From an uncultured Pseudomonadota bacterium (GTDB taxonomy: Bacteria; Pseudomonadota; Gammaproteobacteria; Ga0077536), in the NCBI GenBank assembly GCA_902597385.1, contig CACJXQ010000003.1:53006-117005 (forward strand): a stretch of DNA of 64,000 bases, in the 5' to 3' direction. This document shows, in pieces, positions 56,014 to 64,000 of the stretch; within the stretch, counting starts at the first letter, position 1, and each line of letters begins with the position of its first letter. The notes under the pieces were generated by a model. That model saw only the letters and a program-made list of their open reading frames with translations. It was not told the DNA's origin and did no database searches. The translations under genes were made by a program, and so were the position numbers.

Positions 56014-56812
56014 AAACATCCTATACACCTCTAGAACTAAGCGCAGCAAACTTTGGTTGATCAGTTTTCAGACCATCGTCGCCAAAGAGTTGAACCGCTT
56101 CCTCCGAATCTGGCTACAAACTTTATTACCACCTGCCATCACAATGTCGCTTTACTTCGTTATTTTTGGGAGCGTGATCGGCAACCGTATTGGGGAGATG
56201 TCAGGTATAAACTACATGTCCTACATCGCGCCAGGGATAATCATGATGGCAATCATCACCAACACTTACGGAAATGTGGTTTCCTCATTTTTTGGAGCGA
56301 AATTTCAAAGGCATATAGAGGAAATACTCGTGTCTCCAACACCCAATATTATTATTTTAGCGGGATATGTAACCGGGGGCGTATGCCGCGGGATTCTAGT
56401 AGGCTTGATTGTGACAGCGGTCACACTGTTTTTTACTCCGCTAAAAATATACTCCCTCCCGATTTCCATTTCAGTAGTGGTCCTAACTGCCGTCTTATTC
56501 TCACTACTTGGATTTATAAATGGAATTTTCGCCAAGAAATTTGATGATATAGCAATCGTACCAACTTTCGTTTTAACACCTTTAACTTACCTGGGTGGAG
56601 TTTTTTATTCGATAGACCTATTACCTCCATTTTGGAAAGAGCTATCTCTTATCAATCCCGTTCTTTACATGGTTAACGCCTTCCGTTTTGGCTTTCTTGG
56701 TGTGAGCGATATAGGCCTAATTCAAGCTTTTGCAGTTATCGTAACTTTCATATTATTAATGACTTTTTTGTGCTTATATTTTATGAAAAAAAGTTTTGGG
56801 CTTAGGGCATAA
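56006..56812 (+). CDS. ABC-2 type transporter permease (YadH type)
   Basis: A 268-residue membrane protein with about six helices (for example ISVVVLTAVLFSLLGFINGIFA) and the ABC-2 pattern LTPLTYLGGVFYSIDLLPPFWKELSLINPV. It overlaps the ATPase gene by eight bases, so the pair is one transporter. It converges on the transaminase gene with an 11-base overlap. Confidence 0.93.
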   Translation: MSKNILYTSRTKRSKLWLISFQTIVAKELNRFLRIWLQTLLPPAITMSLYFVIFGSVIGNRIGEMSGINYMSYIAPGIIMMAIITNTYGNVVSSFFGAKFQRHIEEILVSPTPNIIILAGYVTGGVCRGILVGLIVTAVTLFFTPLKIYSLPISISVVVLTAVLFSLLGFINGIFAKKFDDIAIVPTFVLTPLTYLGGVFYSIDLLPPFWKELSLINPVLYMVNAFRFGFLGVSDIGLIQAFAVIVTFILLMTFLCLYFMKKSFGLRA

Positions 56813-57641
56813 TACCTTTTTCAATACTAAGCTGTTTATGGAATCGTTGAGCAACCTCGTACTGCTGACCATCCCCGACTATACCTTCGTCTAAACGACT
56901 GACACACCTAATTCCGAATGAAGTATTTGTAAGCCAGATTTCATTCGCTGTCCTAAGACGGGAAATAGCAATTTTCTCCTCGATTACAGGAACGCCCATT
57001 GAAACGGAAAGACGTATTACTATCTCCCTGGTAATACCAGGAAGAATGTTAGAGTCGAGGGGCGAAGTGTAGATTACTCCGTCATTAGAGACAATAAAAA
57101 CACTCGAAGATGCCCCTTCCGTCAAATAACCATCATATTGTAAAATCGCCTCAGATGCGCCTTTACTGGTGGCTAAATTACGCAACCTGGTATTAGCAAA
57201 TAGAGAGGTGGTCTTTATATGACACCCCCTCCAACGTTCATCTTCAGCAGTAATTGCAACGACCTTTTCCAATTCTGTTTTTGCCGCCGACTCAGATATC
57301 ATAACAAAAACAGTAGGACAGCTTGCCTTTGGAAATTCGTGGTTACGAGGTGCATCGCCCCTCGTGATTTGAATGTAAATACTCCCGAATACACACCCGT
57401 TGCGTGAGATAAGATTAGAAATTAAGCTTGACCAAGCCTCGGATGAGAGCGGATTTGATAATCCCATTTCTGACAAATTAAGATCAAGCCTCTCTAGATG
57501 AAGGGATAATGCAAAAGCTTTTCGAGAATATACTCCTATAACTTCATATATACCCTCACCAAAAATGAAGCCTCTGTCTAACACAGATACCTTAGCATCC
57601 ACCAAATCAACGTAATCCCCATTTAAATAACACTCTTTCAT
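56802..57641 (-). CDS. dat: PLP class IV aminotransferase (D-amino-acid transaminase type)
   Basis: A 279-residue fold-type IV enzyme. The Schiff-base lysine lies in HIKTTSLFANTRL (about 145), and the phosphate/cofactor segment is LTEGASSSVFIV (about 175). Length fits D-alanine aminotransferase, which makes D-Ala and D-Glu for peptidoglycan; 4-amino-4-deoxychorismate lyase or branched-chain types are alternatives. Placement directly after dacA, five bases apart, favours a wall-related role, and this gene commonly sits there in gammaproteobacteria. Confidence 0.8.
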   Translation of the reverse strand: MKECYLNGDYVDLVDAKVSVLDRGFIFGEGIYEVIGVYSRKAFALSLHLERLDLNLSEMGLSNPLSSEAWSSLISNLISRNGCVFGSIYIQITRGDAPRNHEFPKASCPTVFVMISESAAKTELEKVVAITAEDERWRGCHIKTTSLFANTRLRNLATSKGASEAILQYDGYLTEGASSSVFIVSNDGVIYTSPLDSNILPGITREIVIRLSVSMGVPVIEEKIAISRLRTANEIWLTNTSFGIRCVSRLDEGIVGDGQQYEVAQRFHKQLSIEKGIMP

Positions 57642-57646
57642 ATTTT

Positions 57647-58810
57647 TTAATTAAGGAGTAGGTCAATTTTATCTGGAATTGAGCCAAAAAAACCCGCCTT
57701 CTCAATTGCTTCTAACGCTACAATATCTTCGGAATAGTTTGTTCCATCAGGCAAATTAATTTCCACTTTACCAATAATTTGACCCCTCTCAATCGGAGCC
57801 TTCAAGGGTTCCATAAACTTTTTATTGATCTGCATATCCTTGAATTTTCCCTTCTGCAGAGTCAAGAAAACCGGAGCTTTAACACCTGCTTTAACAAGAT
57901 CTTTTTTTCCAATCCATACCCTATTAGTAGCAATCTCTTCGCCAATTTTGAAAATTTCTCTAGTATCAAAAAATCGGAAACCATATGATAGTAATGTCCT
58001 GCTGTCCTTAACACGCATGTAATTCGATCGGGCTCCCATTACAGCTGCCACTAGTCTCATAGAATTTTTTTTCGCTGAAGTAACTAAACAGTAACCTGCA
58101 CTCTCAGTGTAGCCAGTCTTAATACCGTCTACACTAGCATCTCTAAAAAGAAGTGCATTCCTATTTCTCTGCTTTATATTGTTGTATTTGAATTCTCGCA
58201 ACTTGAATCTACTATAAATCTCTGGAAACTTTTGAATAAGAGCTCTCGATAGGGTGGCCGCATCTCTAGCACTCAAATAAGTTTCACGATCAGGCAATCC
58301 TGTAACATTACCAAAACTAGTATTGTCCATTTTGAGCTTTTTAGCTTCTAGATTCATTTTTTCAACAAAAGCTGTCTCATTACCGAAAAGATGTTCTGCC
58401 AAGGCGACACTTGAATCATTACCTGATTGAATGATGACGCCGTTGAGAAGATCATCGATCGATACTTCTTTTCCAACTTCTATGAACATCCTAGAACCTT
58501 CCATTTTCCAAGCTTTTTTGCTGACCTTTGTTGTCTCTGTAAGTTTTAGATGACCATCGCGAATAGCTTGGGCGGCAACATAGGTGGTCATTATTTTAAC
58601 CAAGCTAGCAGGTTCCACACTTTTATCGGCATTTTTTTCCGCGAGTACCTCACCAGTCTGATGATCTACCAAAATAAATGAATCAACAGAAACAGGAGGT
58701 GCTGGAATAGATGATACGCCGGATAATACCTCAAAGGAGAAAACCATCATTCCCACCGTTAGACCGGTTTTAGCTTTTGCTTGCAGAGCATTCTTCAATA
58801 ATCGACTCAT
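57647..58810 (-). CDS. dacA: D-alanyl-D-alanine carboxypeptidase (PBP5/6 family)
   Basis: A 387-residue low-molecular-weight penicillin-binding protein. N-terminal signal sequence, SxxK in SLVKIMTT (catalytic Ser69), SGN in QSGNDSSVAL, KTG in GIKTGYTES, and the C-terminal PBP5-C domain. It trims the terminal D-Ala from peptidoglycan pentapeptides in the periplasm. The membrane-anchoring amphipathic end appears several residues shorter than in E. coli PBP5. Confidence 0.95.
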   Translation of the reverse strand: MSRLLKNALQAKAKTGLTVGMMVFSFEVLSGVSSIPAPPVSVDSFILVDHQTGEVLAEKNADKSVEPASLVKIMTTYVAAQAIRDGHLKLTETTKVSKKAWKMEGSRMFIEVGKEVSIDDLLNGVIIQSGNDSSVALAEHLFGNETAFVEKMNLEAKKLKMDNTSFGNVTGLPDRETYLSARDAATLSRALIQKFPEIYSRFKLREFKYNNIKQRNRNALLFRDASVDGIKTGYTESAGYCLVTSAKKNSMRLVAAVMGARSNYMRVKDSRTLLSYGFRFFDTREIFKIGEEIATNRVWIGKKDLVKAGVKAPVFLTLQKGKFKDMQINKKFMEPLKAPIERGQIIGKVEINLPDGTNYSEDIVALEAIEKAGFFGSIPDKIDLLLN

Positions 58811-58837
58811 CCAAATAATTCCTTTTAAATTTTTATC

Positions 58838-59557
58838 CTACAAACTTCGATTCAAAATAGAATATTCTGAAATCCCCACGCCTTCTAATTTACTCTTAAG
58901 CTTACTTTCGGAAATTTGATTTTCCAAAGGAATCGAACTTACTACTTTAAATAACCCATCTTGCGTTTCTACAACTTCTATTGTGAATTTAGGCAGTTTG
59001 TTGTTTAAAAGACTGGATAGCTTAATCGCATTTTTTTTTGTTCGAAAGGCTCCAAACTGAACAAAACTAATTTTGGGCTTTATTTCTTCAACTAAGGTTT
59101 TAACAAAAGAAATCTTAACCTTCGCAGTTCCCTGACGAGTCATGCCTAGTTCTTTAGCAGCGGCATACGAGAGGTCAATTATGCGGCCGTCGACAAAGGG
59201 TCCACGATCATTTACTTTGACCAACACTTTTTTCTGATTTTCCAAGTTGAGCACTTGCACCAGACATGGCAAGGGGAGCGTTTTGTGAGCCGCGGTAATA
59301 GCATTCATGTCGTATATTTCCCCTGTTGAGGTAGGTTTTCCGTGAAATTTTTTACCATACCAAGAGGCAATACCGATCTCCTCAAAAGCTGACACCTCAC
59401 TAATGGGGAAATATTTCTTTCCAAAAACTACATAAAAGTTTTTTTCTGTCTTATCAAGCCCCTTTCCTTCTACACCAGCTTCGTCGCGCACACTATTTTT
59501 GTTAGAGCAAGAGAGAAGAAACGCTCCCACAAGCAAACAAACCAACCAAATTCTCAT
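58838..59557 (-). CDS. rlpA: RlpA-like lipoprotein (septal lytic transglycosylase family)
   Basis: A 239-residue outer-membrane lipoprotein: signal with lipobox LLSC (Cys17), a double-psi beta-barrel (EIGIASWYGKKFHGKPTSTGEIYDMN...VKVNDRGPFVDGRIIDLSYAAA) and a C-terminal SPOR domain (FVQFGAFRTKKNAIKLSSLL). In Pseudomonas it cleaves denuded glycan strands during division; SPOR directs it to the septum. Between mltB and dacA as in many gammaproteobacteria. Confidence 0.94.
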   Translation of the reverse strand: MRIWLVCLLVGAFLLSCSNKNSVRDEAGVEGKGLDKTEKNFYVVFGKKYFPISEVSAFEEIGIASWYGKKFHGKPTSTGEIYDMNAITAAHKTLPLPCLVQVLNLENQKKVLVKVNDRGPFVDGRIIDLSYAAAKELGMTRQGTAKVKISFVKTLVEEIKPKISFVQFGAFRTKKNAIKLSSLLNNKLPKFTIEVVETQDGLFKVVSSIPLENQISESKLKSKLEGVGISEYSILNRSL

Positions 59558-59563
59558 AGCAAA

Positions 59564-60577
59564 CTATCGCACTATATGTCCATTGAAATTGCACTCTTGC
59601 TGCAACGAAGAAGCAAGCAGCGCAACAACCAAGGCATATTTCACCCTTGGGTTATATCGAAAGATAGCGTAAAAATTTTCAAAAACTATTCGGTGCTTTA
59701 GGACACCGTCTTCTTTGAATTCGACAATAGAAACGCGTGTCTTGTCTGGCATGTTGCCAGCATCAAAAGTAAAGGCATCTAGTGCGTCTAGGGTCGCAAC
59801 TAGTTTTGCCGTATTCGTTGTTATTTTCTGATCATATCCTTCTTTTAGTTCAGCATCTAAGTAGACCAATCCATCCCGTTGCCAACCGTGATGTTTCAGA
59901 TAGTTTCCCACACTGCCTATCGCATCTTCCCTACTCATCCTAATATCTTTTTTACCATCGCCATCAAAGTCTACCGCTAACTTTCTAACATTATTAGGCA
60001 TAAACTGAGGTATTCCTATAGCTCCTGCGTAGGATCCTCTCAGCTCACGCATATCTAGACCCTCCTCTCTGGCCAAAAGGAAAAATTCCGTTAGTTGATA
60101 GCGAAAAAACTTCTCCCTTTTTGAATTTCCACCCGGGTAATGAAATGCCAGAGTGGGAAGAGAATCTAGAAGCCGATAGTTACCAGTATTGGCGCCGTAG
60201 ATAGTTTCGATACCAATGATTGCGGCGATAACACTCTCCGGCACGCCATAAACCTTTCTAGCCTTAGTTAAAGTATTCTTGTTCTCACTCCAAAATATAC
60301 ATCCCTGCTCAAGCTTCTTAGAAGTCAAGAATATTTTTTTATATTCCCCCCATGGCTTTGTTTTCTCCGCAGGCCTCGACATTAGTCTAATTATTGCTTT
60401 TGAGCCCTCTGCAAAACTTAAAACATCCCTAACCTCGCCTCGATCGAAATTATGATTCTTACTTAATTCAGTTGCGAAGCTATCTAAAGCATCACTATCT
60501 AACTGAAACGAAAAAACGGAATTTGAAAAAATTACGGACAAAAGAAAACTTATTCTGAAACAAGAAGGAATAAACAT
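59564..60577 (-). CDS. mltB: Lytic murein transglycosylase B
   Basis: A 337-residue transglycosylase with a signal sequence, the catalytic Glu in GIETIYGANTG (about residue 120), and GAIGIPQFMPNNVRKLAVDFDGDGKKDI. It cleaves glycan strands to 1,6-anhydro ends in the periplasm. No lipobox is clear in the signal, unlike E. coli MltB. It is five bases downstream of rodA. Confidence 0.94.
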   Translation of the reverse strand: MFIPSCFRISFLLSVIFSNSVFSFQLDSDALDSFATELSKNHNFDRGEVRDVLSFAEGSKAIIRLMSRPAEKTKPWGEYKKIFLTSKKLEQGCIFWSENKNTLTKARKVYGVPESVIAAIIGIETIYGANTGNYRLLDSLPTLAFHYPGGNSKREKFFRYQLTEFFLLAREEGLDMRELRGSYAGAIGIPQFMPNNVRKLAVDFDGDGKKDIRMSREDAIGSVGNYLKHHGWQRDGLVYLDAELKEGYDQKITTNTAKLVATLDALDAFTFDAGNMPDKTRVSIVEFKEDGVLKHRIVFENFYAIFRYNPRVKYALVVALLASSLQQECNFNGHIVR

Positions 60578-60582
60578 GAATT

Positions 60583-61668
60583 TTAAAAAACCAATTTTCG
60601 GTGAGTGTGTATCGACATTAAAACGCCCATAGCGATTAGAATTGTTACTAAAGAGGTGCCTCCAAAACTGACTAAGGGCAGAGGTATCCCCACCACAGGC
60701 AGCTGGCCGGTAACCATGCTCATATTGACAAATACATATATAAAAAGGGTCAAGGTCAGAACTACCGATACTAACCTACCGAAGGCATCCTGCGCTAGCA
60801 AAGCGATTTGAATACCTCTCACTATAATTAAACTATAGCCAAGTAGCATAATTACAACTCCCACTAAACCAAACTCCTCACAATAAACAGCGAAGATGAA
60901 ATCAGTTGCTCGCTCGGGAAGAAACTCCAAATGGGATTGGGTGCCATTTAACCAACCCTTGCCAAATACGCCGCCTGATCCTACCGCTATAGTCGACTGT
61001 ATTATATGATACCCCGCTCCAAGAGCGTCTCTATCAGGGTCAAATAGTGTCAAAACTCTTTGTCTCTGATAGTCGTGCATCGTCAACCAACCTATAGGCG
61101 CCGATGCAATCCCTAAAAGAAGACTGTTGCGAATAAAGGGCCAACTTATTCCAGCAAAAAATAACACCATAAGCCCGGAAAATGCAACCAACACAGCAGT
61201 ACCTAAATCAGGTTGCATTGCTATGAGGACAGTCGGAAAAAATATCAGGACTCCTGCAATAGCGATAGTTTTTAAATCTGGAGGTAGAAGTTTATTGGAA
61301 ACTAAACTCGCCACCGTCAACGGTACAGCAATTTTCGTAATCTCCGATGGTTGGAACCTGAAAAACCCCAAATCAAGCCAGCGCTGAACTCCTCTACCAG
61401 TACCAAAAAACAAGACGATTACCAACAGAGATAAGGCAATGAAATATAATATAGGAGCCCAATAAGCAATCCTGTAGGGGGGAATTTGGGCTACTATTAT
61501 CATGGCCATAAGACCAACCGTTAATCTGAGCCCTTGATGCAAAATAGTATCAAACGACTGTTCCGACGCACTATAAAGAACCATCAGTCCTAGAGCAGAC
61601 ATAAGTAAAACTCCGACGAGCAAGGGAGGGTCAAAATGAAATCTATCTGCAATGCTATTTCTAACCAT
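60583..61668 (-). CDS. rodA: Rod-shape peptidoglycan polymerase RodA (SEDS)
   Basis: About 361 residues from the ATG at 61668, which overlaps the mrdA stop by eight bases and follows GAAGGTGG; the track starts nine codons earlier. It has ten or so membrane helices, the LDLGFFRFQPSEI motif, QPDLGTAVLV, the catalytic Asp region and the VVGIPLPLVSFGG loop. RodA polymerises glycan strands with PBP2 in the elongasome. Confidence 0.96.
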   Translation of the reverse strand: MVRNSIADRFHFDPPLLVGVLLMSALGLMVLYSASEQSFDTILHQGLRLTVGLMAMIIVAQIPPYRIAYWAPILYFIALSLLVIVLFFGTGRGVQRWLDLGFFRFQPSEITKIAVPLTVASLVSNKLLPPDLKTIAIAGVLIFFPTVLIAMQPDLGTAVLVAFSGLMVLFFAGISWPFIRNSLLLGIASAPIGWLTMHDYQRQRVLTLFDPDRDALGAGYHIIQSTIAVGSGGVFGKGWLNGTQSHLEFLPERATDFIFAVYCEEFGLVGVVIMLLGYSLIIVRGIQIALLAQDAFGRLVSVVLTLTLFIYVFVNMSMVTGQLPVVGIPLPLVSFGGTSLVTILIAMGVLMSIHTHRKLVF

Positions 61669-63523
61669 CACCGCCACCTTCTTCAAAAAAAGCATCTATC
61701 ATCTTACGCGCAATTGGAGCAGCGGTTGAGCTGCCAGAAGAACCGTTTTCTACAACCACGGCTAATGCAATTTGAGGGTTCTCTGTAGGGGCGAATGCTA
61801 TGAATAAAGCGTGATCCTTCAAATGAGCGGGTACTTTTTCTTCGTCAAACTCCTCGTCCTGTGCAATAGCAAAAACCTGAGATGTTCCTGTTTTTCCAGC
61901 GAAACGAACCGGGGCACCGTACCCACTTCCCCGAGCAGTGCCTGAAGATCCGTGAACCACCTCAACCATACTATCTGCGATTATCTGCCAATATTCCTCA
62001 TTATCTGGGAAGAGCGCTTGAATCGGAAGACCTTGTAGACTCACCTCGGGACTGCCGTCTGGATTCTCAATATGTTGAACTAAATAGGGTGCTCGCACCT
62101 GGCCTTGCATTGCGATTGTAGCGGTGAAATGGGCTAATTGAATAGGAGTCGCAAGCAAGAAACCTTGACCTATCCCAGTAATCAAAGTCTCCCCTGGATA
62201 CCATGGAAGATTTTTATTTTGCCTTTTCCATTCTGGCGAAGGTAGCAGCCCTTTTTGCTCTCCAGGGAGATCTATCCCAGTTTTTCTTCCGAATCCGAAA
62301 CCATCTAAAACATTGACCACCTTTTGGATACCTAGTTCATCTGACATTTTATAAAAATACACGTCACAAGATCTCACTATTGCGGCCTTTAAATCAACCG
62401 CACCATGTCCATCCTTTTCCCAGCATCGATATCGATGACTATCACCGGGGAAAGAGAACCACCCTGGACAGATGATCTTTCTATTAATATTCTTACCATC
62501 TAAAATGGCGGTCAACCCAACCATAGGTTTTATAGTTGATCCAGGCGGGTACTGGCCTTGCAGAGCCCTGTCAAAAAGAGGCCGAGCCTTCGATGAACTC
62601 CATTCCTTATACAACTCCCGGCTGATACCATTTACGAACTCGTTTGGATTAAATGAAGGATAGCTAACTGATGCTAGTACAGCACCACTCGAGGGCTCTA
62701 CCGCAACAATCGCACCCTTTAATCCACCAAGATCACGCAAAGATTGGGCTGCGATAGTCTGCAACCTAGAGTCTATAGTAAGAACAATGTTCTTCCCAGG
62801 GACTGGGGGTACACGCTCTAACACTCTCAGAACTCGCCCTTCTGCATTGACCTCCACTGTTTGTTCTCCTACCTTACCATGCAGAATATTTTCCCTTGCC
62901 TTTTCAACTCCGGTTTTTCCAATGTGATTAGTAGCACCGTAGTTTTTATCTTCAAAAATCTCCTTGTCTTTCTTGCTTATTCGAGCGACGTAACCCAAAA
63001 CGTGAGCAGTATCCTCTCCTAATGGATAATATCTTGATAGGCCAGCATCTATCCCGACACCAGGAAAATTGTGTTGATTAACTGAAAATATAGCGAGCTG
63101 TTCTGCATTTAAATCAGCATCTATCACAACCGGTGCAAATTTAGGTGAACCCTCTAGTCGCCCTTCTATATCAGAGCGCGTTGAGGCAGGTATACCAAGT
63201 AGAGCCGTTAATTCCTCAATTGTCTTATCAAGATCACCCACCTTCTCAGGCACCAAATACAAGCTAAAAGACGGCCTATTTTCAGCCAAAAGTACCCCGT
63301 CTTGGCTTAGCACAAGGCCTCGAGGAGGAGCAACAGGTCTAATTTTAATATGATTTTCTTTCGATAGGGTCGTGTAATGGAGATGATTGTAAACTTGAAG
63401 ATAAACAAGTCTAGAAACTATCACTGCTACCAAAATTAACATTAAGATACCGGCAAAAATAACCCGGTTATAGAAGATATCCTTCTCCTTCTCAGAATCC
63501 CTAATAGCGTGCAAATTCTTCAA
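61661..63523 (-). CDS. mrdA: Penicillin-binding protein 2
   Basis: A 620-residue class B transpeptidase: one N-terminal membrane helix (VIFAGILMLILVAVIVSRLVYL), a pedestal domain, SxxK in PPGSTIKPMVG, SxD in VRSCDVYFY and KTG in FAGKTGTSQVFA. It cross-links elongating wall together with RodA. The upstream gap to mreD is 12 bases, so mreD-mrdA-rodA-mltB-rlpA-dacA is probably one transcript. Confidence 0.97.
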   Translation of the reverse strand: MKNLHAIRDSEKEKDIFYNRVIFAGILMLILVAVIVSRLVYLQVYNHLHYTTLSKENHIKIRPVAPPRGLVLSQDGVLLAENRPSFSLYLVPEKVGDLDKTIEELTALLGIPASTRSDIEGRLEGSPKFAPVVIDADLNAEQLAIFSVNQHNFPGVGIDAGLSRYYPLGEDTAHVLGYVARISKKDKEIFEDKNYGATNHIGKTGVEKARENILHGKVGEQTVEVNAEGRVLRVLERVPPVPGKNIVLTIDSRLQTIAAQSLRDLGGLKGAIVAVEPSSGAVLASVSYPSFNPNEFVNGISRELYKEWSSSKARPLFDRALQGQYPPGSTIKPMVGLTAILDGKNINRKIICPGWFSFPGDSHRYRCWEKDGHGAVDLKAAIVRSCDVYFYKMSDELGIQKVVNVLDGFGFGRKTGIDLPGEQKGLLPSPEWKRQNKNLPWYPGETLITGIGQGFLLATPIQLAHFTATIAMQGQVRAPYLVQHIENPDGSPEVSLQGLPIQALFPDNEEYWQIIADSMVEVVHGSSGTARGSGYGAPVRFAGKTGTSQVFAIAQDEEFDEEKVPAHLKDHALFIAFAPTENPQIALAVVVENGSSGSSTAAPIARKMIDAFFEEGGGDG

Positions 63524-63535
63524 TTTATAGGCCCA

Positions 63536-64000
63536 TTAACGAAGAGTAAACCGTCGTATCATTTCATCCAAGAAAAGAGCTACCCATGTCCATAAAACCG
63601 CGCTGGATAGTGCTTCTCCGATAGGAGAAAATCCGGCCAAAATGGAGACATCAAAGTTCTGAATCTTACTTAAAAATATCACGTAGACCAAAAATAGTAA
63701 AAACACGAAAAAACTTTGCTGCAATCTTGGGTAGATTTTAAATCTCTTCGAATAAGTACTTGCTACCATCGCAATCATAGATAAACCCAAAGCTTGCTCC
63801 CCCAAAGTTCCGCCATTGAACACATCAAAGAATATTCCAGTCACAAAACTTAAAAAGACACCATACTTGTGGGGATAATTCACCACAAAATAGAAAACCA
63901 ACAATGCGACCCAACAAGGACGCCAAGACTCCATCCAGCTCGGCAGCGGTATAGCTGCCAACATAAAGGCGACAAAAAAACAAAACAGAATAAAGCCACC
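63536..64000 (-). CDS. mreD: Rod-shape protein MreD, N-terminus cut by the window
   Basis: The frame is open from the track's Met (63964) to the window edge; the upstream codons GGFILFCFFVAF look like the first membrane helix, so the true start is outside. At least 155 residues and five hydrophobic segments, with the GTGIFFDVFNGGTLGEQALGLSMIA type pattern. MreD is the membrane partner of MreC and RodA in cell elongation. mreB and mreC are expected just beyond the edge. Confidence 0.9.
   Translation of the reverse strand, partial: GGFILFCFFVAFMLAAIPLPSWMESWRPCWVALLVFYFVVNYPHKYGVFLSFVTGIFFDVFNGGTLGEQALGLSMIAMVASTYSKRFKIYPRLQQSFFVFLLFLVYVIFLSKIQNFDVSILAGFSPIGEALSSAVLWTWVALFLDEMIRRFTLR

Overview
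The window looks like chromosome of an uncultured, probably marine, gammaproteobacterium. The main evidence is gene order and gene types: rodA/mrdA with mltB-rlpA-dacA and lipB-lipA, guaBA divergent from xseA, recA-recX-alaS-lysC, sucAB-lpd opposite mdh, a GTP-type PEP carboxykinase, and a class III polyhydroxyalkanoate (PHA) synthase. The DNA is moderately AT-rich. No species name can be supported from the sequence alone.

Layout. 1-3 kb: end of a flavin monooxygenase, a beta-hydroxyacid dehydrogenase, rppH and mdh. 3.2-8.7 kb: the 2-oxoglutarate dehydrogenase complex (sucA, sucB, lpd). 8.8-15.5 kb: a carbon-storage block with phaR, pckG, a phasin, phaC/phaE and acs; it links acetate and acetyl-CoA to PHA granules and gluconeogenesis. 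15.6-28.1 kb: an accessory catabolic and detoxification stretch (bisphosphate nucleotidase, MAPEG protein, SDR, EamA exporter, azoreductase, MaoC dehydratase, acyl-CoA ligase, MOSC protein, amidase, GST, RidA, two hydrolases). 28.3-35 kb: tRNA-Ser(GCU), lysC, alaS, recX, recA, pncC and tadA. 35-39.5 kb: hydrolases, an acyl-CoA-dehydrogenase-like protein, an SCP2-like protein and an epimerase.

39.77-48.50 kb: an integrated mobile element of about 8.7 kb at the 3' end of guaA. Both edges carry a 19-base copy of the end of guaA (16/19 identical), and each copy still encodes T-I-E-W-E-stop. Repeated ACTTTGTAG-type sites, several in pairs spaced 11 bases apart, lie just inside both edges. The element encodes a tyrosine integrase next to guaA, a serine recombinase at the far edge, a small HUH-type replication-initiator-like protein, a ribbon-helix-helix protein, a helix-turn-helix protein and about ten unrecognised small proteins. 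It has no recognisable cargo, capsid or conjugation genes. A three-copy motif sits before the rep-like gene and between two divergent genes. It reads as a rolling-circle plasmid-like or phage-satellite-like integrative element, and it is the strongest candidate here for something undescribed.

48.5-64 kb: guaA, guaB, xseA, lipA, lipB, a YbeD-like protein, an ABC exporter pair, a D-amino-acid-transaminase-like gene, and the cell-shape and peptidoglycan cluster dacA, rlpA, mltB, rodA, mrdA and mreD (cut by the window edge).

The ORF track misses the true start of one MaoC-type gene, which appears to begin at an ATT codon behind a strong Shine-Dalgarno sequence. No CRISPR array, rRNA or classical insertion sequence was seen.
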